From assembly GCA_934590325.1 (NCBI GenBank), contig CAKTOW010000004.1, positions 67,044-131,043 of the forward strand: a stretch of DNA of 64,000 nucleotides. The letters run 5' to 3'. Within the stretch, counting starts at the first letter, position 1. Each line of letters begins with the position of its first letter. The position numbers and the translations under genes were made by a program. Below are positions 17,227 to 25,905 of the stretch, piece after piece. Source of the stretch: an uncultured Oscillospiraceae bacterium (GTDB lineage Bacteria; Bacillota; Clostridia; Oscillospirales; Oscillospiraceae). A model generated the notes under the pieces. That model was not told where the DNA came from and made no database searches. It worked only from the letters and a program-made list of their open reading frames with translations.

Positions 17227-18525
17227 ATGCGGCTGGAGACCTTCTCCCCGGCGCTGACGCTGCTCTTCGTGGCGGTGATGATGTGCATGATGATGGACAT
17301 CCACTATGCCGCTCTGACGAAACTGCAGAAATGGCTGGCGCCCCTCATCGTCCTGGCACTGATGGTGATGAACCACCTGCTGCACGTCTACCACGGTGTC
17401 TACGCCGAGCGGTATATGTGGCTGAACATGCACCTGCCTTTCTTCCTGCTGTTCCTGTGGCTCACCCGCTGCGGTGTCATCAAAATGGCTTTCATGATAC
17501 TGTCGGCCTTCACCTTCACCGCCCCCACCATCGTCCTCAGCAACTTCGTGATGATGCTGCTGCCGGACGACCGCTGGGCGCTGCTGGCCAGCAACCTGAT
17601 CTCCTATCTGGCCATCCTGGCGCTGGTGCAGTTCGTGTTTCGCCGCGGCTTCAACTACATCGTCAAGTACGGCAGCAACCGGCTGTTCCTGCAGTTCTCC
17701 GTGGTGCCCTTCGTGTACTACATCTACGTGTTCGCGGCACTGAACGCGGACTTCTCCTCCCTGGTGACGCCCCTGACCCCTGGAAACCTGCTGGTGCGCT
17801 ATTTCCCCTCCCTTGAGGTGTTCGTGTTCTATTTCCTGCTGCTGGAGGTCTACCGCAGTCTCAGTGAGCGCAAGGAGATGGAGACCACCCAGACGGCGCT
17901 GACCCAGCAGCTGCGTTCCGCCGAGGAACAGATGACGCTGCTGAACCAGTCCCAGACCCAGACGGCGGTGTACCAGCACGATATGCGCCACCACCTGAAC
18001 ATGCTGGACGGCCTGCTCTCGTCGGGCAAGCCCGACCAGGCGGAGGAATACATCCAGAAGGTCCAGGCGGACATCGAGTCCGTCACCCCTCGCCGCTTCT
18101 GCGAGAATGAGCTGGTGAACCTCCTGTGCTCGTCCTTCACCGCCAAGGCCCGCAAGGCCGGCATCGCGCTGACCGTGGAAGCAAAGCTCCCCAACGCGCT
18201 GTCTATCTCCGACACGGAGCTGTGTTCCCTTTTGAGCAACGCGCTGGAAAACGCACTGCGGGCGGTGTCGGAGCTGCCGGAGGGACAGCGTCACGTGTCC
18301 CTGTACTGCGGTGTGCGGCAGAACAAGCTGCTCATCGAGGTGCGGAACCCCTACGCCGGCGAGGTGGTCATGCAGGACGGTATCCCCGTCAGCGGCCGGG
18401 AGGACCACGGCTTCGGCTGCCGCAGCATCTGCACCATCGCCCAGCGCAACGGCGGCCTCTGCGTGTTCGCGGCGCAGGACAAGGAGTTCTGTATGCAGGC
18501 GATGCTGCCGGTGCTGGAGAGGTAA
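17227..18525 (+). CDS. GHKL-domain sensor histidine kinase, second of two
   Basis: Membrane sensor kinase of 432 residues, starting at an ATG with GGGAGG upstream, 37 bp after the first kinase. Six hydrophobic segments occupy residues about 8-215 and show no evident relation to those of the first kinase. From His251 (same position as in the first kinase) onward the two are almost identical in protein and largely in DNA. N box SNALENAL and G box GHGFGCRSI (with D for G before H) are intact. The pair suggests duplication followed by sensor replacement, or gene conversion of the core. Both probably act on the one response regulator. Confidence 0.87.
   Translation: MRLETFSPALTLLFVAVMMCMMMDIHYAALTKLQKWLAPLIVLALMVMNHLLHVYHGVYAERYMWLNMHLPFFLLFLWLTRCGVIKMAFMILSAFTFTAPTIVLSNFVMMLLPDDRWALLASNLISYLAILALVQFVFRRGFNYIVKYGSNRLFLQFSVVPFVYYIYVFAALNADFSSLVTPLTPGNLLVRYFPSLEVFVFYFLLLEVYRSLSERKEMETTQTALTQQLRSAEEQMTLLNQSQTQTAVYQHDMRHHLNMLDGLLSSGKPDQAEEYIQKVQADIESVTPRRFCENELVNLLCSSFTAKARKAGIALTVEAKLPNALSISDTELCSLLSNALENALRAVSELPEGQRHVSLYCGVRQNKLLIEVRNPYAGEVVMQDGIPVSGREDHGFGCRSICTIAQRNGGLCVFAAQDKEFCMQAMLPVLER
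17971..18081 (+). repeat. Copy 2 of a 111-bp identical segment in two kinase genes
   Basis: Identical to 16629-16739, at an offset of 1342 bp and in the same reading frame. Confidence 0.9.
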
Positions 18526-18558
18526 AAGAGATTTCGGGAGAGGTAAGAAAAGCTTTCG

Positions 18559-18590
18559 AAAGAGCCGCCCAAGGCGGCTCTTTCTTTTTT
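18559..18590 (+). terminator. Terminator of the two-component operon
   Basis: An 11-bp stem AAAGAGCCGCC / GGCGGCTCTTT with loop CAA, followed by CTTTTTT. Confidence 0.85.
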
Positions 18591-18645
18591 GCCCGGTATT
18601 CTCGACATACTATCACGCTTTGGACAAAATGCGGCGGTTCTCACC

Positions 18646-18674
18646 TTGTTTTTCCGTCGTTCCCGTGCTATAAT
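18646..18674 (+). promoter_or_regulatory. Promoter of the selenium-dependent xanthine dehydrogenase gene
   Basis: TTGTTT (18646-18651), 17 bp, TATAAT (18669-18674) with a TG one base before the -10 (extended -10). GTGCTATAAT recurs at the xdhA promoter. Confidence 0.7.
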
Positions 18675-18725
18675 TTCTGCAAATACCAGAGATAAGCCCG
18701 GCCGGGCGCAAAGGAGAGATACACT

Positions 18726-21314
18726 ATGGCGACATTTACCGTGAACGGCAAGTCCGTCACTGTGGAAAAGAACCAGAAGCTCATCCGCTTTCTGCGGGAC
18801 GAGCTGCACCTGACCTCCGTGAAGGACGGATGCAGCGAGGGTGCCTGCGGCACCTGCCACGTGCTGATCGACGGCAAGCCCACCAAGGCCTGCATCCCCC
18901 AGACGGACAAGCTGGAGGGCAAAAGCATCGTCACCGTGGAGGGCCTTTCCGACTGGGAAAAGCAGGTGTTCACCTTCGCCTTCGGCGAGGCGGGCGCCGT
19001 GCAGTGCGGCTTCTGCATCCCCGGCATGGTCATCTCCGCCAAGGCTCTGCTGGACGTGAACCCCGACCCCACCCGTGAGGAGGCCGCCTTTGCCATCCGC
19101 AACAATATCTGCCGCTGCACCGGCTACGTGAAGATCATCGACGGCATCCTGCTGGCGGCGAAGATCTTCCGCGAGGGCGCGATCCCCGCCCCCTCCGCCG
19201 ACGACTGGCGCATGGGCAGCCGCGTCCACCGTCTGGACGTGGAGGAGAAGGTGCTGGGCTATGGGCAGTACCCCGACGACGTGTACGTGGACGGTATGTG
19301 CTACGGCGGTGCGGTACGCAGCCAATACGCCCGCGCCCGGGTGCTGTCCATCGACACCGCGGCGGCGGAGGCTCTGCCCGGCGTCCTCTGCGTGGCGACG
19401 CAGAAGGACATCCCCGGCAAGGTCAATGTGGGCCACCTGAAAAAGGACCAGCCCACCCTTATCGGCGTGGGCGAGCTGGTACACTACCTGGGCGACAGCG
19501 TGGCACTGATCTGCGCCGTGGATCAGGAGACGGTGGAGGCGGCCAAAAAGCTGGTCAAGGTGGAATATGAGGTGCTCCCCGCCGTCCATAACCCCGCCGA
19601 GGCGGCAGCGCCCGGCGCGCCCCTGGTGTTCGACGAGGAGGAGAGCAACGTCCAGGCCTACAAGCATGTGTCCCGCGGCGATGCCGAGACCGCCATCAAA
19701 AACGCCAAGTACGTCTTGACCCAGCACTTCTCCACCCCGTGGACGGAGCACGCCTTTCTGGAGCCCGAGTGCTGCGTGGCCCTGCCCCTGGACAACGGCG
19801 GCGTGAAGCTGCTGACCACCGATCAGAGCTCCCACACCACCATGCACGAGTGCGCGGCCATGCTGGGCGTGGACTACGACCACTGCCAGGTGCAGAACTG
19901 TCTGGTGGGCGGCGGCTTCGGCGGCAAGGAGGATATGTCCGTCCAACACCACGCCGCGCTGCTGTGCTATCTGACCCGCAAGCCCGTGAAGTTCAAGCTC
20001 AGCCGTCAGGAGTCCATCCTGGTCCATCCCAAGCGGCACAGCATGGACATGGAGTTCACCATGGGCTGCGACGAAAACGGCATCATTCAGGGCGTCAAGG
20101 CCAGCGTGGTGTCCGATACCGGTGCCTTCGCCTCCCTGGGCGGGCCCGTGCTGGAGCGCGCCTGCACCCACGCGGCGGGCCCCTACGCCTACGAGAACTT
20201 CGAGATCGAGGGCCGCGCCTACTATACCAACAATCCCCCCGCCGGTGCCTTCCGGGGCTTCGGCGTGACCCAGACCTGCTTCTGCACGGAGACGCTGCTG
20301 AACCAGATGGCCGACCTGGTGGGCATCACCCCCTGGGAGATACGCTACCGCAACGCCATCCGTCCCGGCGGCGTCCTGCCCAACGGCCAGATCGTGGATG
20401 ACTCCACCGGCCTGGTGGAAACGCTGGAGGCCATCAAGCCCGCCTATGACGAGGCCGTGGCCAACGGCGACCCCGTGGGCATCGCCTGCGCCATGAAGAA
20501 CGCCGGCGTGGGCGTGGGCATCCCCGACTGGGGCCGCTGCAAGCTCATCGTGGAGGAGGACGGCAAGGTACACATCTACTCCGGCGCCAGCTGCATCGGG
20601 CAGGGTCTCGGCACCGTGCTGGTGCAGGTGGTGGTGACCAACACGGGGCTGCACCGTGACGACATCGTGTACGAGCGCAGCAACACCTGGATCGCCCCCG
20701 ACTCCGGCGACACCTCCGGCTCCCGCCAGACGCTGGTGACGGGCGAGGCTACCCGCCGCGCCTGCGAGAAGCTGAAGGCCGAGCTGGATGCCGGCAAGTC
20801 CCTTGCCGACCTGAAGGGCACGGAGTTCTACGGTGAGTACCTGGCCAAGACCGACCCCCTGGGCGCCGACGTGCCCAACCCCGTCAGCCACGTGGCCTAC
20901 GGCTACGCCACCCAGATGTGCATCCTGGATAAGGACACCGGCCGCATCAAGAAGATGGTGGCCGCCCACGACGTGGGCAAGGCCGTGAACCCCCTGAGCG
21001 TGGAGGGTCAGATCGAGGGCGGCGTTGTCATGTCCATGGGCTATGCCCTGACGGAGAAATACCCCATCGACGAGAACTGCAAGCCCACCGCCAAGTACGG
21101 TATGCTGGGCCTGTTCCGCGCCAACCAGATCCCCCCGGAGATACAGGCCATCGTGGTGGAGAAGCCCGGCCTGAACGTGGCCGGCGGTGCCATCGGCATC
21201 GGCGAGATCACCTCCATCCCCACCGCCCCCGCCATTGCGGACGCCTACTACCGCCTGACCGGTCAGCGGGAGTACAGCCTTCCCCTGCAAAACACCCCCT
21301 ACGCGAAGAAGTAA
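18726..21314 (+). CDS. Selenium-dependent xanthine dehydrogenase-type molybdenum hydroxylase (fused 2Fe-2S and molybdopterin domains)
   Basis: An 862-residue molybdenum hydroxylase that would oxidise a purine or another N-heterocycle. Residues 1-150 carry two 2Fe-2S clusters (Cys36/41/44/56 and Cys94/97/129/131). The remainder is the molybdopterin subunit, with GGGFGGKEDM, GAFRGFGVTQ and a C-terminal GGAIGIGEI that contains the catalytic-glutamate region (family GEI/GEP). The layout matches the 'Se_dep_XDH' family of Haft and Self, whose cofactor needs SelD and YqeB; both are encoded nearby. It contains no FAD domain and may share XdhB. A BECR-type gene follows after 9 bp. Confidence 0.88.
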   Translation: MATFTVNGKSVTVEKNQKLIRFLRDELHLTSVKDGCSEGACGTCHVLIDGKPTKACIPQTDKLEGKSIVTVEGLSDWEKQVFTFAFGEAGAVQCGFCIPGMVISAKALLDVNPDPTREEAAFAIRNNICRCTGYVKIIDGILLAAKIFREGAIPAPSADDWRMGSRVHRLDVEEKVLGYGQYPDDVYVDGMCYGGAVRSQYARARVLSIDTAAAEALPGVLCVATQKDIPGKVNVGHLKKDQPTLIGVGELVHYLGDSVALICAVDQETVEAAKKLVKVEYEVLPAVHNPAEAAAPGAPLVFDEEESNVQAYKHVSRGDAETAIKNAKYVLTQHFSTPWTEHAFLEPECCVALPLDNGGVKLLTTDQSSHTTMHECAAMLGVDYDHCQVQNCLVGGGFGGKEDMSVQHHAALLCYLTRKPVKFKLSRQESILVHPKRHSMDMEFTMGCDENGIIQGVKASVVSDTGAFASLGGPVLERACTHAAGPYAYENFEIEGRAYYTNNPPAGAFRGFGVTQTCFCTETLLNQMADLVGITPWEIRYRNAIRPGGVLPNGQIVDDSTGLVETLEAIKPAYDEAVANGDPVGIACAMKNAGVGVGIPDWGRCKLIVEEDGKVHIYSGASCIGQGLGTVLVQVVVTNTGLHRDDIVYERSNTWIAPDSGDTSGSRQTLVTGEATRRACEKLKAELDAGKSLADLKGTEFYGEYLAKTDPLGADVPNPVSHVAYGYATQMCILDKDTGRIKKMVAAHDVGKAVNPLSVEGQIEGGVVMSMGYALTEKYPIDENCKPTAKYGMLGLFRANQIPPEIQAIVVEKPGLNVAGGAIGIGEITSIPTAPAIADAYYRLTGQREYSLPLQNTPYAKK

Positions 21315-21323
21315 GGTATCGCT

Positions 21324-21710
21324 GTGGAAGAGATATGTCGTATTGACATCGACAAATACGCGTGCGCGGTATCCGGAGTGATCCGCTCGGGGTTGCTCAT
21401 TCTTACAGACAATCAGAAGGAGCATATCATCAAGAGGCGTGGGCAGGATTTCTATGATGTGTATAGCCCTTACTTCCCGGAAATAGCGAAAGACCCGGAT
21501 TATATATTTGCGGATGGGGCCCACGACAACACAGTGCTTGCCAGCAAAACCGTGTTGTCGGCCGGGCGGAATGTGCATCTTGTTATTCGCCTTGCGCTGA
21601 CGGATGACGCCGAAGGAATGGAAAATTCGATAATCACCGCCATTATAGAAAATGATAAGCGTTATGAGCAGCGCCTTCGTAACAACGTACCCCTTTACAA
21701 AAAGGGATAA
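21324..21710 (+). CDS. BECR-fold nuclease-like protein (PBECR-type)
   Basis: A 128-residue protein with GTG start and a weak ribosome site, 9 bp after the xanthine dehydrogenase stop. The pattern ILTDNQKEHIIKRR, YFPEIAKDPDYIF, DNTVLASKTV, VHLVIRLAL and NSIITAI resembles phage/mobile-element nucleases of the Barnase-EndoU-ColicinE5/D-RelE (BECR) group, notably PBECR3-like domains. His23-type and Thr residues are candidate catalytic groups. Its base composition is clearly more AT-rich than its neighbours, a sign of transfer. No classical antitoxin ORF is adjacent, but a structured RNA with its own promoter begins right after it. Function is inferred. Confidence 0.55.
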   Translation: MEEICRIDIDKYACAVSGVIRSGLLILTDNQKEHIIKRRGQDFYDVYSPYFPEIAKDPDYIFADGAHDNTVLASKTVLSAGRNVHLVIRLALTDDAEGMENSIITAIIENDKRYEQRLRNNVPLYKKG

Positions 21711-21722
21711 ACTGTGTATAAT
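21691..21722 (+). promoter_or_regulatory. Promoter of a non-coding RNA, overlapping the end of the BECR gene
   Basis: TTTACA (21694-21699), 17 bp, TATAAT (21717-21722). The -35 is embedded in an inverted repeat CCCTTT/AAAGGG (21691-21706). Confidence 0.7.
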
Positions 21723-21728
21723 GAAGGT

Positions 21729-21858
21729 AGAATAGAACAGGTCACTTGAGGTGGTGGATTTCGTAGCAACCACACGCTCTATGAGCCAAAAGGGACGCAG
21801 GAGAATGCTACGCCTGCCAAGTGACTATTCTTTGAGGAGCTGCTTCTGGCAGCTCCTC
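21729..21858 (+). ncRNA. Unrecognised structured RNA with predicted kissing loop
   Basis: No ORF fits here, yet the sequence folds strongly. GAATA (21730-21734) and GTCACTTG (21741-21748) pair with CAAGTGAC-TATTC (21818-21830). Inside are three hairpins: GTGGT/ACCAC (21751-21755 with 21769-21773), GCTC/GAGC (21776-21786) and GCAGG/CCTGC (21797-21801 with 21813-21817). The loop of the first has CGTAGC (21762-21767), exactly complementary to GCTACG (21807-21812) in the loop of the third. A 10-bp hairpin (21834-21843 with 21849-21858) follows. A good promoter precedes it and a terminator follows. It does not match tmRNA, SRP, 6S or riboswitch classes that I know. Confidence 0.65.
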
Positions 21859-21865
21859 ATCTTCT

Positions 21866-21911
21866 GTGGTATAAAAGAGAGCACCCGTCCGGGTGCTCTC
21901 TTTTATACCAC
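21866..21911. terminator. Long bidirectional terminator
   Basis: A perfect 22-bp inverted repeat (21866-21887 with 21890-21911, centre TC) with A/T tracts. It ends the RNA on one strand and overlaps the mocA stop on the other. Confidence 0.9.
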
Positions 21912-22493
21912 TGTATCTTTCCCCACCCGCGCCAGCGCCTCCACCGTATCCACATCCCGCAGCTCCGCCGCGGACGTCTCATACAGCAGCAGCGCGTCCG
22001 GGTGTGCGCGGATGACGGCGTTGCCGCCGGTGTCGCCTGTGAGAGCCATCAGCTCCGGGAAAAACCGCCGGGGGAACACGCAGGGGTTGCCCCGCACGCC
22101 GTTGTGGGACAGCCCCACGATGCAGTCGGGGTGCGCCCGGAAGAATTCCAGCTCCCGGCGGACGGTGCCCCTCTCCAGCAGCGGCTGGTCGGCCACCTGA
22201 TAGAGGATGGCGTCGCAGTCGGCCATGGCCTCCGTGCCCAGCCGCACCGTGCGGCTCAGCCCGTCCTGCGGCCGGTCGTTGCGCGCCACGTCAAAGCCGA
22301 AGCTCTCTGCCAGCGCGGCGGCCCCATCGTACTGCGTCACCACCGTGATCCGGTGGAATTCCTCCACGGGCACCGCCTCCAGCGCCCGCCGCAGCAGGCT
22401 TTTCCCGTCCACCTCGGCCTCTAGCTTGTTGCGGCCGAAGCGGCTGCCGCAGCCCGCCGCCATGACGAGACAGCCGATGCGCAGTTCTGCCAT
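21903..22493 (-). CDS. mocA: MocA-like molybdenum cofactor nucleotidyltransferase
   Basis: About 196 residues. It is predicted to transfer CMP to molybdopterin, making the cytosine-dinucleotide cofactor used by xanthine-dehydrogenase-type enzymes. The nucleotide-binding signature LVMAAGCGSRFGRNK is at the N-terminus. QVADQPLL holds the metal-binding Asp region, and GNPCVFPRRFF and GDTGG follow. I prefer the ATG at 22493, ten bases after AAGGAG; two in-frame GTGs just upstream are possible. It is divergent from xdhA. MocA is a regular member of selenium-dependent molybdenum hydroxylase loci, often with YqeB and YqeC; no YqeC was found here. Confidence 0.85.
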   Translation of the reverse strand: MAELRIGCLVMAAGCGSRFGRNKLEAEVDGKSLLRRALEAVPVEEFHRITVVTQYDGAAALAESFGFDVARNDRPQDGLSRTVRLGTEAMADCDAILYQVADQPLLERGTVRRELEFFRAHPDCIVGLSHNGVRGNPCVFPRRFFPELMALTGDTGGNAVIRAHPDALLLYETSAAELRDVDTVEALARVGKDTVV

Positions 22494-22591
22494 GTGCACC
22501 ACTCTCCTTTGCGTTTTCCAGTGTATCAGCTTCAGTATGCCCCGTCAAGTTTCGCCATATCGTTATTCATAAAATAAAATCACGGGTACGC

Positions 22592-22620
22592 TGTACATTT
22601 TGTGCGCCATGTGCTATAAT
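22592..22620 (+). promoter_or_regulatory. Promoter of xdhABC
   Basis: TGTACA (22592-22597), 17 bp, TATAAT (22615-22620), again with GTGC directly before the -10. Confidence 0.6.
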
Positions 22621-22692
22621 CCCCATGAATACATTATATTAGTGTGGATTATAGACAACATTTCCAAGTTTTGCAACAGGAGGCTGCCTGCT

Positions 22693-25011
22693 ATGAGTAA
22701 GGTGGGAAAGAGCGAGGTCCGCGTGGATGCCTTTGACAAGGCCACCGGGCGGACAAAATACTACGAGGACCGGATGCCCGCGGGCGCGCTGTACGCCCGC
22801 ATCAAGCACTCCACCATCGCCCACGGCTACGTCAAGTCCATTGACACATCCGCGGCGGAGGCCATCGACGGCGTGGTGAAGGTGCTGACCTGCTTCGACG
22901 TGCCGGAGCACTGCTTCCCCACGGCGGGCCACCCCTGGTCCATGGACCCCGGCCATCAGGACGTGGCGGACCGCAACCTGCTGAACCGCCACGTGCGGTA
23001 CTACGGCGACGATGTCGCCGTGGTCATTGCGGAGGACGAGGTCTCCGCAATGCAGGGCGTCCGGGCACTGCGGGTGGAGTATGAGGAGCTGCCCTTCGTG
23101 CTGGACGCGCAGAAGGCCATGGCGCCCGACGCCCCCCAGATACACGAGAACTGCCCCAACAATATCCTGAAGCACACCGACATCCGCAAGGGCGACTACC
23201 AGGCCGCCATTCAGGAGCCGGGACTCATCAAGGTGGAGGGCTGGTACGACACCCCCACCGTGCAGCACAGCCACATCGAAAACCACGGCTGCTTCGCCTA
23301 CGAGGAGAACGGGCGCATCGTGGTGGTAACGTCCACCCAGATCCCCCACATCATCCGCCGTATCGTGGGGCAGGCCCTGGGCCGTCCCTGGGCGGACGTG
23401 CAGATCATCAAGCCCTACATCGGCGGAGGCTTCGGCAACAAGCAGGACGCCCTGTACGAGCCGCTGTGCGCATGGTGCACCACGCAGGTGGGCGGCCGCT
23501 GCGTCCGCGTGGACTGCTCCCGTGAGGAGACGTTCGTCTCCAACCGCGTCCGCCACGCCATCCGCTTCCACATCATCACGTGGCTCCGCAAGGACGGCTC
23601 CATCGCCGCCCGGAAGGTGGAGTGCTTCTCCAATCAGGGCGGCTACGCCTCCCACGGCCACTCCATCGTGGCCAAGGCGATGGGCTCCTTCCCCCAGATC
23701 TACCCCTGCGACAACTTCGAGGGCGACGCGTGGACGGTCTACACCAACCGCCCCGTGGCGGGAGCCATGCGCGGCTACGGTATGCCTCAGGCGTCCTTCG
23801 CCGACGACGCCAACATCGACGAGTGCGCCAAGGCGGTGGGCATGGACCCCCTGGAGTACCGCATGAAGTACATCATGCCCAAGGGCTTCCACGACGGCTT
23901 CAGCGGCAACACCAACTACTACGACTCCTTCCGTGAGTGCCTGGAAAAGGGCAAGGCGTACATTGAATACGACAGGAAGAAGGCGGAATACGCCAAGGAC
24001 ACCGGCAACATCCGCCGGGGCATCGGTGTGGCGGCCTTCTGGTACAATACCGCCGTCTACCCCATCTCGCTGGAGACCTCCTCCAACCGCATGCTGCTGA
24101 ACCTGGACGGCACCGTCACCATGCAGTGCGGCGAAACGGAGATCGGCCAGGGCGCCGACACCGCCTACTCCCAGATGACCGCCGAGGCCGTGGGACTGAA
24201 GAGCTACAAGGATGTCCGCGTTGTCTCCTGTCAGGATACGGACATCACCCCCACCGGCCTGGGAGCCTACGCCAGCCGCCAGACGTACACGGCGGGCTTC
24301 TCCATCCGCCAGACGGCCACCCTCCTGCGGCAGAAGATACTGGCCTACGCCACGAAGTTGACGCGGCAGGCGGTGGACAACATGGACATCGTGGACGGCA
24401 ATATCGTCCGCAAGCAGGACGGCGCGGTGCTTCTCTCCCTCAGCGAGCTGGCCATGACCGCCCAGTACAACGCCGCCGACAGCGAACATATCACCGCCGA
24501 GTCCACCTACACCATCCGCAACAACGCCTACTCCTTCGGCTGCACCTTCGCCGACGTGGAGGTGGACATCGCCCTCTGCAAGGTCAAGCTCAACAAGATC
24601 ATCAACGTCCACGACTGCGGCAGCCTCATCAACCCCGCCCTGGCGGAGGCCCAGGTCCACGGCGGTATGTCCATGGCCATCGGCTACGGCATGAGCGAGC
24701 AGCTGCTGTTCGATGAAAAGACCGGCAAGCCCCTGAACAACAATCTGCTGGACTACAAGCTGTCCACCTTTATGGATCACCCCCATCTGGAGGCGCAGTT
24801 CGTGGAGAATCCCGAACCCACCTCCCCCTTCGGCACCAAGGCGCTGGGCGAGCCGCCGGCCTGCTCCGGCGCACCGGCCATCCGCAACGCCATCTACAAC
24901 GCCACCGGCGTGGCCATCGACTGCACGCCCATCACGCCCCACGTGCTGTTTGCCGAGTTCACCAAGGCGGGCTTGATCCACGACAGCTGGAACGAAAAGG
25001 AGGCTGAGTAA
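22693..25011 (+). CDS. xdhA: Xanthine dehydrogenase molybdopterin-binding subunit
   Basis: A 772-residue catalytic subunit of a three-subunit molybdenum hydroxylase. Molybdopterin-binding and substrate motifs are visible: YIGGGFGNKQDAL, GAMRGYGMPQ, QCGETEIGQGADT and near the C-terminus GTKALGEPPACS, which holds the conserved catalytic glutamate (GEP). The start is the ATG at 22693, nine bases after AGGAGG; a longer frame upstream runs through the promoter. It is followed at 3 bp by xdhB and then xdhC, the usual Mo-FAD-FeS order. Likely substrates are hypoxanthine, xanthine or a related purine. Confidence 0.92.
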   Translation: MSKVGKSEVRVDAFDKATGRTKYYEDRMPAGALYARIKHSTIAHGYVKSIDTSAAEAIDGVVKVLTCFDVPEHCFPTAGHPWSMDPGHQDVADRNLLNRHVRYYGDDVAVVIAEDEVSAMQGVRALRVEYEELPFVLDAQKAMAPDAPQIHENCPNNILKHTDIRKGDYQAAIQEPGLIKVEGWYDTPTVQHSHIENHGCFAYEENGRIVVVTSTQIPHIIRRIVGQALGRPWADVQIIKPYIGGGFGNKQDALYEPLCAWCTTQVGGRCVRVDCSREETFVSNRVRHAIRFHIITWLRKDGSIAARKVECFSNQGGYASHGHSIVAKAMGSFPQIYPCDNFEGDAWTVYTNRPVAGAMRGYGMPQASFADDANIDECAKAVGMDPLEYRMKYIMPKGFHDGFSGNTNYYDSFRECLEKGKAYIEYDRKKAEYAKDTGNIRRGIGVAAFWYNTAVYPISLETSSNRMLLNLDGTVTMQCGETEIGQGADTAYSQMTAEAVGLKSYKDVRVVSCQDTDITPTGLGAYASRQTYTAGFSIRQTATLLRQKILAYATKLTRQAVDNMDIVDGNIVRKQDGAVLLSLSELAMTAQYNAADSEHITAESTYTIRNNAYSFGCTFADVEVDIALCKVKLNKIINVHDCGSLINPALAEAQVHGGMSMAIGYGMSEQLLFDEKTGKPLNNNLLDYKLSTFMDHPHLEAQFVENPEPTSPFGTKALGEPPACSGAPAIRNAIYNATGVAIDCTPITPHVLFAEFTKAGLIHDSWNEKEAE

Positions 25012-25014
25012 GCC

Positions 25015-25905
25015 ATGTATGATATGAAAGCCTTATACGAGGCCGCCAGCGTGGAAAACGCTGTGGCGCTGCGGCTGGAGCATCCCGAGGCGCAGATCAT
25101 CGCCGGCGGCAGCGACGTGCTGGTGCAGATGCGCGAGGGCAAGCGCGCCGGCAAGGAGCTGATCTCCATCTACGGCCTGGACGAGCTGCGCGGCGTCACC
25201 ATCGACGCCGACGAGAACATCCGCATCGGCTCCCTGACCAGCTTCTCCCACATCACCCGCGACCCCATCATCCAGAAGCACATCAACGTTCTCAGCGAGG
25301 CCGTGGACATGGTGGGCGGCCCCCAGATCCGCAACATCGGCACCATCGGCGGCAACACCTGCAACGGCGTTACCTCCGCCGACTCCTCCTCCACCCTCCA
25401 CGCCTGGGACGCCATCGTGGAGCTCACCGGCAAGAACGGCGTCCGCCGCCTGCCCATCCACGAGTTCTACATCAAGGCGGGCAAGGTGGACATCCGCGTG
25501 GAGGACGGCGAGATACAGACCGCCATCCTCATCCCCAAGGAGAGCTACGACCGCTGCTGGGGCCACTACATCAAGTACGCCATGCGCAACGCCATGGATA
25601 TTGCCACGCTGGGCTGCAGCGTCAACGTGCGCCTCAGCGCGGATAAAAAGACCGTTGACCGCGCCCGTATCGCCTATGGCGTAGCCGGCCCCGTGCCCCT
25701 GCGCTGTGCCTGCGCGGAGGCGGCGGCACAGGGCAAGCCTCTCACCGAGGAAACGGTGGAGACGTTTGCCCACGCCATTCTGGACGACATCAATCCCCGC
25801 GACAGCTGGCGCGCCAGCAAGGCCTTCCGCCAGCATATCGCCGTGGAGATCGCCAAACGCTGCTTCGTGAAATCCATTGAACTGGCAGGAGGTGAGCTGG
25901 TATGA
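25015..25905 (+). CDS. xdhB: Xanthine dehydrogenase FAD-binding subunit
   Basis: A 296-residue FAD subunit that passes electrons from the iron-sulfur clusters to NAD+ or another acceptor. The CO dehydrogenase/xanthine dehydrogenase flavin motifs are present: IIAGGSDVLVQM (residues about 26-37) and IRNIGTIGGNTCNG (about 104-117), followed by the C-terminal domain. It starts 3 bp after xdhA and its TGA overlaps the xdhC ATG (ATGA), so the subunits are translationally coupled. The fused Se-type enzyme at 18726 has no FAD domain of its own and might borrow this subunit; that is inference. Confidence 0.92.
   Translation: MYDMKALYEAASVENAVALRLEHPEAQIIAGGSDVLVQMREGKRAGKELISIYGLDELRGVTIDADENIRIGSLTSFSHITRDPIIQKHINVLSEAVDMVGGPQIRNIGTIGGNTCNGVTSADSSSTLHAWDAIVELTGKNGVRRLPIHEFYIKAGKVDIRVEDGEIQTAILIPKESYDRCWGHYIKYAMRNAMDIATLGCSVNVRLSADKKTVDRARIAYGVAGPVPLRCACAEAAAQGKPLTEETVETFAHAILDDINPRDSWRASKAFRQHIAVEIAKRCFVKSIELAGGELV

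Noticed and set aside
18351..21773. An 1140-codon open frame on the minus strand opposite the Se-type xanthine dehydrogenase
   Set aside because: It is an antisense shadow in GC-rich coding DNA: no ribosome site, Val/His/Gly-rich low-complexity product, and the opposite strand has complete family motifs.
21729..21858. Molybdenum-cofactor riboswitch controlling mocA
   Set aside because: The RNA is on the opposite strand at the 3' end of mocA and is followed by a terminator, so it cannot act in cis on that gene; the consensus also does not match.
22639..24981. A 780-codon minus-strand frame opposite xdhA
   Set aside because: Same reason: the real gene is on the plus strand with all cofactor motifs, and the product is repetitive and unrecognisable.
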